Shown: positions 1-8,880 of the stretch, one piece after another
How positions within the stretch are numbered: the stretch's first letter is position 1
Layout: every line of letters begins with the position of its first letter
Source: Paenibacillus urinalis
GTDB taxonomy: Bacteria; Bacillota; Bacilli; Paenibacillales; Paenibacillaceae
Reading direction: 5' to 3'
Length of the DNA: 64,000 nucleotides
NCBI RefSeq assembly: GCF_028747985.1
Contig: NZ_CP118108.1
Span: 997,501 to 1,061,500, forward strand
Position numbers and translations under genes: made by a program
The notes under the pieces: model-generated
Databases searched by the model: none
What the model saw: the letters and a program-made list of their open reading frames with translations, nothing else
What the model was told of the DNA's origin: nothing

Positions 1-348
1 ACGAAGGAAGAGAATGTCGCGATCGACAGCATCCTGGCTCATGGCGGACTGTTCAAGACGCCGGTCGTCGGCCAGAAAATGATGGCAGCCGCACTTAACG
101 TGCCTGTGTCGGTTACATCGACGGCCGGAGAAGGCGGAGCTTGGGGGATGGCAGTTCTCGCTTCATATCTCCTAAACAAGAACGGCGAAGAGAGCCTGGA
201 AGATTTCCTTGATAAGAAAGTATTCAGCGATGTGGAAGAAGAAGAGATTCATCCGGATGCAGCGGATGTGAAGGGCTTTGAGGTCTTTATCGAGCGATAC
301 AAGAAGGGGCTTGTCATTGAGCAGGCCGCTGTGGACAATTTAGTGTGA
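1..348 (+). CDS. araB: Ribulokinase, C-terminal end (partial)
   Basis: This is the last 115 codons of an FGGY-family sugar kinase, open from the first base of the window. FGGY kinases phosphorylate pentuloses; ribulokinase makes L-ribulose 5-phosphate from L-ribulose with ATP. The visible part has the C-terminal FGGY signature: an HGGLFKTP stretch followed by a glycine-rich [10 protein letters not shown] loop that closes the ATP site. The assignment to ribulokinase rather than another FGGY kinase rests mainly on context, since araD starts 16 bp after the stop and araA follows. An internal ATG at 79 opens the same frame but is not the start; the upstream codons are conserved in character. Confidence 0.9.
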   Translation, partial: TKEENVAIDSILAHGGLFKTPVVGQKMMAAALNVPVSVTSTAGEGGAWGMAVLASYLLNKNGEESLEDFLDKKVFSDVEEEEIHPDAADVKGFEVFIERYKKGLVIEQAAVDNLV

Positions 349-364
349 AATAGGAGGGACCAAG

Positions 365-1060
365 GTGTTAGAACAACTGAAAGAAGAAGTGTTCCAGGCA
401 AATCTAGATTTGCCGAAACAAGGACTTATTAAATATACATGGGGTAATGTTAGTGCTATCGATCGGGAGAGCGGATTATTCGTCATCAAACCGAGCGGTG
501 TCAGCTATGAGACGATGAAGGCCAGCGATATGGTCGTTGTGGATCTGGATGGCAATGTGGTTGAGGGAGAACTGAGACCTTCTTCTGATACACCGACACA
601 TGCCGTGCTATACAAGCACTATGCAGAGATCGGCGGCATCGTACACACGCATTCCATGTGGGCAACGGTCTGGGCTCAGGCTGGACTTGATGTACCTGTG
701 ATGGGAACAACGCATGCGGATACATTCTACGGATCCATTCCATGTGCACGTTTCTTGACCCAGGAGGAAGTGGATCGTGGTTACGAGGCGGAGACAGGTC
801 GTGTCATTATCGAGACCTTCGAGCAGCGTGGTATTGATATCATGTCGATCCCGGGTGTATTGCTCCAGGGACATGGACCTTTTACTTGGGGCAAGGATGC
901 CAAGTCCGCGGTGATGAACAGTGTCGTGCTGGAGGAAGTATCGAAGATGAATCTATTTGCGAGAGAATTAAACCGCTTCGCTCCAGAGCTGCCACAGCGT
1001 ATTCTTGACAAGCACTATTTGCGCAAGCACGGTAAAGACGCTTATTACGGACAGAAGTAA
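365..1060 (+). CDS. araD: L-ribulose-5-phosphate 4-epimerase
   Basis: A class II aldolase-fold epimerase that converts L-ribulose 5-phosphate to D-xylulose 5-phosphate, the last step that brings arabinose into the pentose phosphate pathway. The 231-residue length is normal. The zinc ligands are visible as the HTH pair at residues 94 and 96 and the histidine of GHGPFTWG at residue 170. The start is a GTG at 365, chosen because an AGGAGGG site lies at 352-358; the protein begins [10 protein letters not shown] as expected. It lies 16 bp after araB and 57 bp before araA, so the three are very probably one operon in the order araB-araD-araA. The cytosolic location follows from the lack of any signal peptide or membrane segment. 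Confidence 0.96.
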   Translation: MLEQLKEEVFQANLDLPKQGLIKYTWGNVSAIDRESGLFVIKPSGVSYETMKASDMVVVDLDGNVVEGELRPSSDTPTHAVLYKHYAEIGGIVHTHSMWATVWAQAGLDVPVMGTTHADTFYGSIPCARFLTQEEVDRGYEAETGRVIIETFEQRGIDIMSIPGVLLQGHGPFTWGKDAKSAVMNSVVLEEVSKMNLFARELNRFAPELPQRILDKHYLRKHGKDAYYGQK

Positions 1061-1117
1061 AGCAGGGGGCAGAGCCCAATATTATAAAATACAACTTATA
1101 GAAAAGAGGATGAACAT

Positions 1118-2539
1118 ATGTCAGCAGCAGCAAAACAATTTTGGTTTGTCGTAGGTTCACAGCACTTGTATGGAGAAGAAGCTCTATCCGAAGTGAAGGC
1201 ACATGCACAGGAAATGACAGATGCGCTCAATAACAGCGGAGTATTGCCTTATCCGCTTGTACTGCAGGATCTCGCAGTCAGTGCAGACAAAATTACAAGC
1301 ATTATGAAGGAAGTCAACTATCGTGACGAGGTTGCCGGCGTAATTACCTGGATGCATACGTTCTCACCTGCAAAAATGTGGATTCGTGGAACGAAGCTGC
1401 TGCAAAAGCCTTTGCTTCACCTGGCTACACAATATAACGAGAGCATCCCTTGGGCAACTATTGACATGGACTTCATGAACTTAAACCAGGCAGCCCATGG
1501 TGACCGCGAGTATGGATTTATCAATGCACGGCTGAACAAACAAAATAAAATTGTAGTTGGCTACTGGGAGCGTCCTGAAGTGCAGCAGCAAATTGCAGAT
1601 TGGATGGACGTCGCTGTTGCTTATAACGAGAGCTTCAACATCAGAGTAGCCCGCTTTGGCGATAACATGCGTAACGTTGGTGTTACGGAAGGGGATAAGG
1701 TAGAGGCTCAAATCCAATTTGGATGGACAGTGGACTACTTTGGCATCGGCGACCTTGTGCAAGTGGTCAATGAGGTAACTGAAGAAGAAATCAATGATTT
1801 GTTTAGTGAATATGCGGAGCTGTACGAATTTGACTATGGTACTTACAGCAAGGAAGATTGGGAAGCCAGTGTCAAAGTCCAAGCCAGCTATGAGATTGCC
1901 CTTAAGCGTTTCCTCGATCAAGGGGGATACAATGCCTTTACTTCGAACTTCGAGGATCTGCATGGCATGAAGCAGCTTCCAGGTCTTGCAGTACAGCGCC
2001 TGATGGCCCAAGGCTACGGCTTTGCGGGTGAAGGCGACTGGAAGACAGCTGCCCTGGATCGTCTGCTCAAAGTCATGAGCCATAACGAGTCAACCGGCTT
2101 TATGGAAGATTACACTTATGAGCTCGCGGCAGGTCAGGAATCCATTCTTCAATCCCACATGCTTGAGGTAGATCCAACACTGGCGGTTAACAAGCCTAAA
2201 GTTGTCGTTTCTCCACTGGGTATCGGCGATCGCGAAGATCCAGCACGTCTTGTGTTCGATGGCAAGGCAGGAGAAGGGGTTGTCGTATCGATGGCTGACT
2301 TCGGCACACATTACAAGCTGCTCATTAACGAAGTATCTTTGTTCGAGCCAACAACGCCTGCGCCTAAGCTTCCTGTTGCCCGTGTGTTGTGGAATGTGAA
2401 GCCGAACTTCCAGGATGGCGTCAAAGCGTGGATTGAGAACGGCGGCGGTCACCATACCGTTGTATCCTTGAACCTCACCACCGATCAGATCATAACCTAT
2501 GCGAAGCTTGTGAATTTGGACTATGTTGTTATTAAATAA
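1118..2539 (+). CDS. araA: L-arabinose isomerase
   Basis: Isomerises L-arabinose to L-ribulose, the entry step of the pathway served by araB and araD upstream. The 473-residue protein opens with the family hallmark [14 protein letters not shown] near residues 8-21 and is close to the usual length for Firmicute enzymes. The ATG at 1118 is preceded by AAGAGGATG with suitable spacing. A strong rho-independent terminator at 2594-2627 closes the operon. No arabinose transporter or AraR regulator is seen downstream, so these, if linked, must lie before the window. Nothing unusual in sequence. Confidence 0.97.
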   Translation: MSAAAKQFWFVVGSQHLYGEEALSEVKAHAQEMTDALNNSGVLPYPLVLQDLAVSADKITSIMKEVNYRDEVAGVITWMHTFSPAKMWIRGTKLLQKPLLHLATQYNESIPWATIDMDFMNLNQAAHGDREYGFINARLNKQNKIVVGYWERPEVQQQIADWMDVAVAYNESFNIRVARFGDNMRNVGVTEGDKVEAQIQFGWTVDYFGIGDLVQVVNEVTEEEINDLFSEYAELYEFDYGTYSKEDWEASVKVQASYEIALKRFLDQGGYNAFTSNFEDLHGMKQLPGLAVQRLMAQGYGFAGEGDWKTAALDRLLKVMSHNESTGFMEDYTYELAAGQESILQSHMLEVDPTLAVNKPKVVVSPLGIGDREDPARLVFDGKAGEGVVVSMADFGTHYKLLINEVSLFEPTTPAPKLPVARVLWNVKPNFQDGVKAWIENGGGHHTVVSLNLTTDQIITYAKLVNLDYVVIK

Positions 2540-2593
2540 GAAGCTTGCAATGATTAGCTAGAACTAATGATGCAAAAATACCCAAATAGAATT

Positions 2594-2627
2594 GAGGGAT
2601 CGGCAGTATGCCGGTTCCTCTTTTTTT
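2594..2627 (+). terminator. Terminator of the araBDA operon
   Basis: A 12-base-pair stem including two G-U pairs, with a 3-base-class loop, from GAGGGATCGGCA to TGCCGGTTCCTC, is followed by seven T residues. It sits 55 bp after the araA stop. Confidence 0.9.
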
Positions 2628-2732
2628 AATGCAAAAGAGCGGATTATAACAGGAATGGAACGAAACCTTTCATATCTGATAACCGTCTATATAACGAAGA
2701 TGGGATATTATTCAATAGATGGGGTTGATAGA

Positions 2733-3323
2733 GTGAAAAAATATATAATTGCTATAATTGCCGCTGTGTTATTAATAAATATGCATGGAGTTTTCCATGC
2801 AGACAAGGCTTTCGCCTGCAGTTGTGCAAACCTCGAACCAAATGAAGCTTATGAGCATGCAGAAGCAGTTTACACAGGTAAAGTACTTGAGATCAAGCAG
2901 GAACGTATTCAGGAAGGCGTCAGAGGACCGATAGAATTCAGGGATGCGAATCTGATGAATATTGAAGAGACATGGAAGGGCGTTAATGAATCACAAATCA
3001 TTGTATACGATGAGGGTGAGGAGAATTCGTGCGGCATTAATTTTGAGGCAGGAAGCACCTATCTTGTGTACAGCTACAGAGTTGAGAATAGCGATAATCT
3101 CTACACAAGCCTATGCAGCCGTACAGCAGAAATATCGCAAGTTGAGCAGGATTTGGAATTTTTAGGCCAGGGGAGAAAGGCAGGAAATGAAGTTAATCTT
3201 GCAGATGAGATGAGTCGAATATCGAACAAAGACTATGACATGGAGATGTTTATCGGCGGTGTACTGGTTGTTATATTGGCGGTAGGAGCGATGATCTTTT
3301 TGAAGAGAAGAAGGCATAAATAA
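2733..3323 (+). CDS. Secreted or membrane-anchored CSC-motif protein (TIMP/netrin-like)
   Basis: A 196-residue protein with an N-terminal signal peptide ending in KAFACSC, so the mature protein would start at or near two cysteines spaced CxC. This arrangement, followed by YTGKVLEI and later paired cysteines (NSCGI, SLCSR), resembles bacterial proteins annotated as tissue-inhibitor-of-metalloproteinase-like (netrin/OB fold). The C-terminus has one membrane helix (about residues 170-188) and a KRRRHK tail, which suggests a sortase-independent membrane anchor with the domain outside the cell. The frame is open back to 2592, but that region contains the araA terminator; the GTG at 2733 with a GGGG stretch at 2721-2724 is the more likely start. 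Function unknown; the fold assignment is by motif only. Confidence 0.7.
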   Translation: MKKYIIAIIAAVLLINMHGVFHADKAFACSCANLEPNEAYEHAEAVYTGKVLEIKQERIQEGVRGPIEFRDANLMNIEETWKGVNESQIIVYDEGEENSCGINFEAGSTYLVYSYRVENSDNLYTSLCSRTAEISQVEQDLEFLGQGRKAGNEVNLADEMSRISNKDYDMEMFIGGVLVVILAVGAMIFLKRRRHK

Positions 3324-3390
3324 GAGGGTTCCAAAGGAGGGTAAACTAACGACCATTAATATGTAAATTAATGTTAGGGGTGAGGCCCTC

Positions 3391-3573
3391 TCACTTGTTG
3401 CTGTTTGTTAGATTTATTAAGATTCTAAATAAGAAGAAAGAAAAAAACGCCAATCCTAAAATTCCTAAAGCAATGAATAACGTCGATTTTTCCGAAAAGA
3501 TCATGCCTATAACGAACAAAATGAAAAAGATAAGCGCTCCAATCAGATGCTGTATAATGCTTTTAATATTCAA
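3391..3573 (-). CDS. Small two-helix membrane protein, unknown function
   Basis: A 60-residue protein with two hydrophobic stretches, about residues 8-27 and 32-53, separated by a short polar turn (SEKST), and a polar tail. The start is TTG at 3573, chosen because an AAGGGAG site lies nine bases upstream. An ATG seven bases earlier is out of frame and stops after five codons. No family recognised. It is convergent with the gene at 2733-3323. Confidence 0.5.
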   Translation of the reverse strand: MNIKSIIQHLIGALIFFILFVIGMIFSEKSTLFIALGILGLAFFSFFLFRILINLTNSNK

Positions 3574-3723
3574 TATTCATTACTCCCTTCTCAGATATAG
3601 ACAGTCTATCAATAACAGGCTAGTTTCTGCAAATCTATCTCAATATGCAAACCTTTACTAGATTTACCTATACCAAAATTAAGGTTCATTCATAGATTAG
3701 AGTATGCATTAGATCTGGATATT

Positions 3724-3819
3724 ATGGCTTTAATGATTACACTGGTCTTGTTCATTTTGTTGGGCAATAATATTTTTACTGTTTGGCAGTGGACCTATAA
3801 GATCAAACGGATCCAATGA
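3724..3819 (+). CDS. Possible 31-residue membrane peptide
   Basis: A short frame from ATG 3724 encodes one hydrophobic helix (about residues 2-20) followed by WQWTYKIKR, the pattern of a single-pass small protein. It ends before a perfect 9-bp hairpin at 3857-3878. The ribosome binding site is weak (CTGGAT), so this is a tentative call. Confidence 0.25.
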   Translation: MALMITLVLFILLGNNIFTVWQWTYKIKRIQ

Positions 3820-3856
3820 TTAGTCTTAAAATATCATACAACTCATGTTCTATAAA

Positions 3857-3878
3857 GAAGAAGGCATTTGCCTTCTTC
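3857..3878. terminator. Perfect 9-bp hairpin, possible weak terminator
   Basis: GAAGAAGGC pairs with GCCTTCTTC around a 4-base loop. There is no T-run on the plus side and only TTTAT on the minus side, so termination is uncertain. The rest of the gap 3574-3988 holds short A+T-rich repeats (two copies of GACAATA near 3892-3905) and nothing else I can support. Confidence 0.4.
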
Positions 3879-3988
3879 ATCATTGATAATTGACAATAGA
3901 CAATAGACATTACTATTCTGCATTGATGCTGCATTTTACTTATATCAATACAATAAAACTAGTATAGATAATGAGAAGGAGGAACGTT

Positions 3989-4504
3989 ATGAAAGTGAGA
4001 CTGAGTGATTACGACGAGGTATGGGTCAGGCGGTTTCAAGAAGAGGCCGATTTTCTGATGAATCTGTTTGGCGGTGAGATTGTAAACATTGAGCATTTTG
4101 GAAGCACCTCAGTTCCCGGTTTAATGGCCAAGCCTGTAATTGATATGATCTGTATCGTGAATCAGATTGATCGAGTTGACCGCTTCAATGCTACCATGCA
4201 TTCACTGGGGTATGATGTTGCCGGGGATTGGGGAATTCCGGGAAGAAGACTGTTTCGCAAGGGCGGAGAGAACAGAACTCATCATATTCATTTTTATCAA
4301 GCAGGCAATCCGCATATTCAGCGGCATCTCGTGTTCAGAGACTATTTGAGAAGCCATCCTCAGGAAGCAGAAAGGTACGGCAGATTTAAAGAGGAACTGG
4401 CTCAGCGCTATGAGCACACAAGTGAATACAGCCCAGCCAAAAAAGCTTTTGTGACAGAAATGGAGCAGCTTGCGCTTGCTTGGTATAGAGAAGCGCAGCA
4501 TTAA
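3989..4504 (+). CDS. GrpB/UPF0157 family protein (nucleotidyltransferase fold)
   Basis: A 171-residue cytosolic protein of the GrpB family, which has the nucleotidyltransferase fold; the biochemical role is unsettled, although members are sometimes fused to kinases such as dephospho-CoA kinase. The family signature HFGSTSVPGLMAKPVIDM is present near residues 35-52, including the GS and the DxD-like acidic position. An ATG exists at 3971, but the AAGGAGG site at 3977-3983 lies between it and the ATG at 3989, so 3989 is the start. It stands alone with no obvious operon partner. Confidence 0.88.
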   Translation: MKVRLSDYDEVWVRRFQEEADFLMNLFGGEIVNIEHFGSTSVPGLMAKPVIDMICIVNQIDRVDRFNATMHSLGYDVAGDWGIPGRRLFRKGGENRTHHIHFYQAGNPHIQRHLVFRDYLRSHPQEAERYGRFKEELAQRYEHTSEYSPAKKAFVTEMEQLALAWYREAQH

Positions 4505-4612
4505 GCACATAACGGTGACTTTGGAAATCATGTTTGACGGTGCAATGATGAAATTGTGCGCTTACGGCTAGCTTACGCCAATGAGCAGTGTCGCACCAGG
4601 AGGGGAAGTTAC

Positions 4613-4801
4613 TTGATATTTGTTGTCGTTCTACTACTGCTGGCAGTAGGGGTGTTTCTTATTGTGAAATCAAACAAAGAGGACGAACATTCGGTGCTTC
4701 TTCGCTGGGTGGGTATCTCCATTGTCATCATGTCTCTATTTTTTATAGTCATCTCGGTGTATCAAATCATTGATATTGAAGCGCATCGTGTTGGGCACTG
4801 A
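4613..4801 (+). CDS. Small two-helix membrane protein, unknown function
   Basis: A 62-residue protein with two hydrophobic helices (about residues 2-18 and 30-52) joined by a charged loop NKEDEHS. The frame is open from ATG 4556, but the strong AGGAGGGG site at 4598-4605 points to the TTG at 4613, which begins directly with the first helix. No family recognised. It lies 70 bp before the next gene and may share its transcript. Confidence 0.6.
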   Translation: MIFVVVLLLLAVGVFLIVKSNKEDEHSVLLRWVGISIVIMSLFFIVISVYQIIDIEAHRVGH

Positions 4802-4871
4802 AGCTACAAAAGTTCGGAAAGAGCGAGAAGCTATGTTAATACATTGTACAGATTGAGAGGACCAGCCCAAA

Positions 4872-5330
4872 ATGATACAAAGTGAAGAGGAATTCTGTCG
4901 TCTATTAGCAAAAAGAGATGGAGGCAAAGTCACATACGGTTATGAACTAAGAAGTAAACTGGAAAAAGATCGTATACTGGAATCGTTCTTAGAGCAGATG
5001 GGACATAATGCGGAGAATGTATGGCAATTCAGGCATATCGAGAAGGCTTATGCAGCAAAAATTCTGACTTATGCTATTTCCACAAATATGACTCACGATA
5101 TAGATTTACCGAGTAAGTCATGGGCTGAGGAGTTAAGTGCCTATTTTGTAGATCAATTTCAGCCAGAAGTGATGTTTTATACAAATGGACATTTTGATTC
5201 GAACGGTGATCTTCTTAAGCTCTACTCTTGGGCAACCATAAGCAAATCTCAATGGAATACAATAGATACGGGTGTTATCGCTTTAGATAATGATAAAATT
5301 GGAATCTTATGGGCAATGGACCCTTTATAA
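4872..5330 (+). CDS. Hypothetical protein, 152 residues
   Basis: A soluble, acidic protein with no signal peptide or membrane helix. I do not recognise a family. The first half is rich in charged, helix-forming sequence (SEEEFCRLLAKRDGG), the second half alternates aromatic and polar residues that suggest beta strands (VMFYTNGHFDSNGDLL). A weak AGAGG site lies at 4855-4859, about 12 bases before the ATG. The size and the location among small unknown genes would fit an immunity-like or orphan protein, but nothing in the sequence proves that. Confidence 0.6.
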   Translation: MIQSEEEFCRLLAKRDGGKVTYGYELRSKLEKDRILESFLEQMGHNAENVWQFRHIEKAYAAKILTYAISTNMTHDIDLPSKSWAEELSAYFVDQFQPEVMFYTNGHFDSNGDLLKLYSWATISKSQWNTIDTGVIALDNDKIGILWAMDPL

Positions 5331-5379
5331 TCGAATTATATACATATAGGCGATGAATAAAAAAGAAGAAGGTGAGCAT

Positions 5380-6000
5380 TTGCAGTTTCGATGGTGGATT
5401 CTGATCTGCATAGTCGTTCTGACAGGGTGTACAAGCGAGAAGAATGAGCCTTTACCCGAGATTCCGAACACTACAAGCATACATCTGACTCCGGTTGATC
5501 TGTCCCAAGGAGAAGTGAGCAAGCTAAGACCTTTCCTTGGCATGATGTCTGGTGCATTTAAATTAGAGTAAGGGGGAGAAAGTCCAAATGCTCGCTTAGA
5601 TATAGATCTCTGGGAGAAAGGGCAGAGGGTGGAGACGGTAGGTTCAGTCGGGCATTTGTTTTCCAGTCTGGATGGACAGAGTATTAAAGAAACAGAGATC
5701 ATAATTTCAATTGAATCCTTGCGAATAGAGAAGGATAAAGAAACGGCTATTATTAAAGTGAACAATGCTAGCAACTCGGGATCGAGTCTATCTACCTTCA
5801 ATTTTGAGTTGGATACCGAATTGGCTACAAAGGGGCTGGTGGATCATACAGAACCACAATCGTATTCTTTCGATCAGCCAATCTATGTATTCGCAATGCA
5901 AGCGACAAGCACCAATGAAATATATATGATGGATCTGACACAGGAATCCTTAGGCGAGACAGAGTGGGCACTAGTATTTACTTTACGTTATGGTGACTGA
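5380..6000 (+). pseudogene. Lipoprotein gene interrupted by one in-frame TAA
   Basis: The TTG at 5380, behind AAGGTGAG at 5368-5375, starts a short signal peptide with the lipobox LTGC (cysteine 17). The frame runs 63 codons and meets TAA at 5569-5571. The same frame then stays open without interruption to the stop at 6000 (about 142 codons), including 19 codons before the first ATG/GTG-like restart at 5629. That continuity, with no shift of frame, indicates one lipoprotein of about 206 residues broken by a nonsense change. A restart is possible: GGGGGAG at 5572-5578 directly follows the stop, but no good start codon is nearby. The protein would be an extracytoplasmic lipoprotein of unknown role. 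An ATG at 5353 adds nine polar residues and is less likely. Confidence 0.65.
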
Positions 6001-6053
6001 CATAATATAGGATGCACATGGTTCGATGACTGTCATATTTTCAAAATAAAGAA

Positions 6054-6090
6054 GGAGCAGCTTGCCGGGTTGGCAGTTGCTCCATTTTTT
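6054..6090. terminator. Bidirectional terminator
   Basis: GGAGCAGCTTGCC pairs imperfectly with GGCAGTTGCTCC; six T follow on the plus strand and a T-rich stretch (TTCTTTATTTT) on the minus strand. It separates the lipoprotein pseudogene from the convergent ABC exporter operon. Confidence 0.85.
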
Positions 6091-6105
6091 CAAAAGAAAC
6101 CCTAA

Positions 6106-6873
6106 TTATACCCGATTCTTGTATACCCGCATGGCAAAGAAGTAGGAGACGATGGTAATCCCGACACACCATGCAAGAGCGACCCAGATATCGTTGCCTA
6201 CGGGAGTACCGGACAATAACGCACGGATGGTTTCAACGATCGAAGTCACCGGTTGGTTCTCGGCGAAGGCGCGAACGACCGTCGGCATCGTATCGGTGGG
6301 AACAAACGCCGAGCTAATAAATGGCAGGAAGATCAGTGGATAGGAGAAGGCACTTGCGCCTTCGACTGAATTTGCGGAAAGTCCGGCAATTACCGCGACC
6401 CAGGTTAGAGCCAGCGTGAACAAGATGAGTATTCCGGCAACTGCAAGCCAAGGGAGTATGCCCGCCTGCGAGCGAAAGCCCATAATAAGCGCTACAATAA
6501 TGATGACGATAACAGATAGAACATTGGATACGACCGAGGTTAGAACATGCCCCCAGAGTAAGGCAGAACGGGAGATGGGCATCGTGTTGAACCGCTCAAT
6601 AATGCCTCGCTGCTTATCCAAAAACAGACGGTAAGCCGTATAAGATATACCGCTGGCGATCGCAATCAGCAGGATGCCGGGCAGCAGATAGTTGACATAG
6701 TTATCGGTATCCGTTTGGATTGCACCGCCAAATACATAAACGAACAACAGCATCATGGCAATAGGTGTGATGCAGACGGTGATGATGGTGTCCATACTGC
6801 GGAAAATATGCCGCATGGAACGGCCAAGCATAACACCCATATCGCTGAAAAAGTGCTTTTTTGTCATTTCCAT
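6106..6873 (-). CDS. ABC-2 type exporter permease (DrrB-like)
   Basis: A 255-residue integral membrane protein with six predicted helices, of the ABC-2 family that exports drugs or lipids with a separate ATPase. It opens with KKHFFSDMGVMLGRSMRHIF, a typical cytosolic lead-in to the first helix, and contains the family region GIIERFNTMPISR between helices two and three. The frame is open upstream to 7038, but the ATG at 6873 lies one base after the stop of the ATPase gene (6875), so coupled translation is the natural reading. It is the last gene of a four-gene minus-strand operon headed by a PadR regulator. The substrate cannot be read from sequence. Confidence 0.9.
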   Translation of the reverse strand: MEMTKKHFFSDMGVMLGRSMRHIFRSMDTIITVCITPIAMMLLFVYVFGGAIQTDTDNYVNYLLPGILLIAIASGISYTAYRLFLDKQRGIIERFNTMPISRSALLWGHVLTSVVSNVLSVIVIIIVALIMGFRSQAGILPWLAVAGILILFTLALTWVAVIAGLSANSVEGASAFSYPLIFLPFISSAFVPTDTMPTVVRAFAENQPVTSIVETIRALLSGTPVGNDIWVALAWCVGITIVSYFFAMRVYKNRV

Positions 6874-6874
6874 T

Positions 6875-7636
6875 TTACTTTTCCCCCTTAGTTCCGACGA
6901 TGGCGAGGAAGATTTCCTCGAGTGAAGGCTGTTTCTCGACATACTCCACCTTTGCAGATGGGAACAGCTGTTTAAGCTCGGCAAGCGTACCGCTCGCGAT
7001 AATTCGGCCCTCGTGCAATATGGCAATTCGGTCGGCAAGCTGTTCTGCCTCCTCCAAATACTGCGTGGTGAGCAGCACCGTCTTGCCTCCGTCAGCCAAT
7101 TCTTTTACAGTCTTCCACACTTCGATGCGCGCCTCAGGATCAAGTCCGGTGGTTGGTTCATCGAGGAAGATAACCTCTGGATTTCCCACAAGGCTCAGGG
7201 CGATGTCCAGTCTGCGCCGCATTCCACCGGAATACGTAGACACCCTGCGGTCGGCTGCATCGGTCAGGCCAAAACGTGTCAGCAGCTCAGCAGCTACCTG
7301 GCGTGGATTTTTGAGATATCGCAGCTTGGCGATCATAATGAGATTTTCTCGTCCGGTCAAAATTTCATCCACGGCGGCAAATTGTCCGGTTAGACTGATC
7401 GACTGGCGTACCTTATTAGGATCAGCAGCTACATCGAATCCATTCACGTTCGCGGTTCCGCTGTCTTGCTTGAGCAGTGTTGTAAGAATTCTGACCGTTG
7501 TTGTTTTACCAGCCCCGTTGGAGCCGAGCAGGGCAAAGATGCTGCCCTTTTCAACCTCAAAATCGACCCCCTTTAGGACTTGATGCTGCTTGTAGGACTT
7601 TTGAAGACCTGTAACCTTAATAGATAGGTTGCTCAT
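6875..7636 (-). CDS. ABC exporter ATP-binding protein (DrrA-like)
   Basis: A 253-residue ATPase that would power the permease encoded next to it. Walker A is GSNGAGKTT (near residue 38), the signature is YSGGMRRRLDIA, Walker B is VIFLDEPTTGLD and the switch histidine is replaced by glutamine in LLTTQYLEEAE, as is usual for DrrA-type ATPases. The C-terminal extension ends in a PSLEEIFLAIVG motif, again typical of daunorubicin-resistance-type exporters. It starts at ATG 7636, 15 bp after the pentapeptide gene, with a GGAGGGGG site. Cytosolic, peripheral to the membrane. Confidence 0.94.
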   Translation of the reverse strand: MSNLSIKVTGLQKSYKQHQVLKGVDFEVEKGSIFALLGSNGAGKTTTVRILTTLLKQDSGTANVNGFDVAADPNKVRQSISLTGQFAAVDEILTGRENLIMIAKLRYLKNPRQVAAELLTRFGLTDAADRRVSTYSGGMRRRLDIALSLVGNPEVIFLDEPTTGLDPEARIEVWKTVKELADGGKTVLLTTQYLEEAEQLADRIAILHEGRIIASGTLAELKQLFPSAKVEYVEKQPSLEEIFLAIVGTKGEK

Positions 7637-7651
7637 ACTTTTTCCCCCTCC

Positions 7652-8515
7652 TTATCGAACTGTCACTTTGGACAAATCAGCTTCTAGGCCTTTAAGCGAT
7701 GCGTAAGTCAGTTTATCCATGACTGCACCTTCGAAATTGATCGTTTTGATGGCTCGGTAATATTTCTTGGACAGCGGGAACCCTTGGAATGACACATTCC
7801 TCAGTGTAGCGCCCTTGAACGAGACCTCGTGCAGCCCCGCTTTGTCAAATTTAACGCCGATAAACGTTTGCCCGTCAAAGCACATGCCTCCCAGATCCGA
7901 TTTACTGAAGTCCGCTCCGTCGAAGATACAATTTTGGAAAGCAGTTTCTCTAAGGTAGGCCATACTCAGATTGACGTCCATCAGTCTTGTATTTAAGAAT
8001 TTGGCACCGGCCAGCCACGACTTGCTGAAGTTGGTACGTACAAGGATCGATTTATGGAAGCGGCCATTCGCAAGATCAAGTGTGGAAAAGTTACAGTCTG
8101 TAAGGTTTGCTCCGTCAAATATCGCATCGCGTACATTGCTAGAATGAAACGAGCTGCCGGCCAAATCTGCATTCGTGAAGTCAGATCCTTGCAAAACGCT
8201 TGATGAGAAATTTCCTTTGTGGGCGGTGACGCCGGCAAAATCGCTCTGAGGCAGGTTGCTCGCCTTTAAGTTGGTCACTACCTGCCGCTCCAGCGAGCGG
8301 GAGAGGTTAGCCACCTCGATCACGGTTTGTTCAATATCTCCGATGCTGTCAATAGTCATTGCAAAGGCAGTTTCATCATCCTTGCCCTCAGCCTTTAGTT
8401 CACGGTACCGCTCCTCCAGATCAAAGAGCAGATCGCTCTTTAATTCGGTAACGCTCTTCACTCCATCATAGGGTGCAAACACACTGTTCAAGTAACTCGA
8501 CAGCTTCTCGTTCAT
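7652..8515 (-). CDS. HAAS-like domain fused to pentapeptide-repeat beta-helix
   Basis: A 287-residue soluble protein in two parts. Residues 1-75 (MNEKLSSYLNSVFAPYDGV onward, with LEERYRELKAEGKDDETAF) look like the HAAS/DUF1700-type helical domain commonly encoded beside PadR regulators. Residues 85-285 are a long run of pentapeptide repeats of the A(D/N)LxF type, such as GSDFTNADLAGSSF and DGANLTDCNF, which fold as a right-handed quadrilateral beta-helix. The ATG at 8515 has AAGGAGAT at 8523-8530; an ATG at 8524 overlaps that site and is rejected. The gene starts 13 bp after padR and precedes an ABC exporter. Its role is unknown; it may link the PadR system to the exporter. Confidence 0.85.
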   Translation of the reverse strand: MNEKLSSYLNSVFAPYDGVKSVTELKSDLLFDLEERYRELKAEGKDDETAFAMTIDSIGDIEQTVIEVANLSRSLERQVVTNLKASNLPQSDFAGVTAHKGNFSSSVLQGSDFTNADLAGSSFHSSNVRDAIFDGANLTDCNFSTLDLANGRFHKSILVRTNFSKSWLAGAKFLNTRLMDVNLSMAYLRETAFQNCIFDGADFSKSDLGGMCFDGQTFIGVKFDKAGLHEVSFKGATLRNVSFQGFPLSKKYYRAIKTINFEGAVMDKLTYASLKGLEADLSKVTVR

Positions 8516-8528
8516 AACAAACATCTCC

Positions 8529-8858
8529 TTATAATAAATTTTCAAGTACTCGCTTGGCGTATTCCCAGTTGTCTTTGTTGCGGACATAGATCGCCTTGCC
8601 TTTCTCGGTAATTCGGAAATATTTACGTCTTCCACCCTGAGATTCGTCACCCCAGTACCATTCGATCTCGCCATCATTTTCTAGTCGCCGGACGCTGGAA
8701 TACATCGTCGCTTCCTTTAATTCATACTCGCCTTCCGAGCGCTCGGCAATCATCTTGACGATCTCATAGCCATAACGGTCAGCTTCGGATAATAGTCGCA
8801 ATATCATGGTATCTGTGTGTCCGCGAAGTAAATCTGAAGTAATCTTGTTCTTACTCAT
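8529..8858 (-). CDS. PadR-family transcriptional regulator
   Basis: A 109-residue winged-helix repressor. The PadR signature is clear: GHTDTMILRLLSEADRYGYEI in the first helices, then EATMYSSVRRLENDGEIEWYWG with the recognition helix, then GGRRKYFRITEKG forming the wing. Its ATG at 8858 follows GGAGGAG. It heads the operon of the HAAS-pentapeptide protein and the ABC exporter and probably represses it through the palindrome in the promoter spacer at 8889-8902. PadR proteins commonly respond to cell-envelope stress or small hydrophobic ligands; the signal here is unknown. Confidence 0.95.
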   Translation of the reverse strand: MSKNKITSDLLRGHTDTMILRLLSEADRYGYEIVKMIAERSEGEYELKEATMYSSVRRLENDGEIEWYWGDESQGGRRKYFRITEKGKAIYVRNKDNWEYAKRVLENLL

Positions 8859-8880
8859 ATATATCTCCTCCGTTAACTGT

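Noticed and set aside
2592..2732. N-terminal extension of the CSC-motif protein
   Set aside because: The region contains the araA terminator and would put 47 residues before the signal peptide.
3880..3910. Short A+T-rich repeat taken as a possible CRISPR or origin element
   Set aside because: Only two and a half copies of a 7-bp unit, with no spacers and no DnaA-box-like set.
6861..7583. 240-residue open frame on the plus strand
   Set aside because: Antisense to the DrrA-like ATPase with intact Walker motifs; serine/arginine-rich shadow translation.
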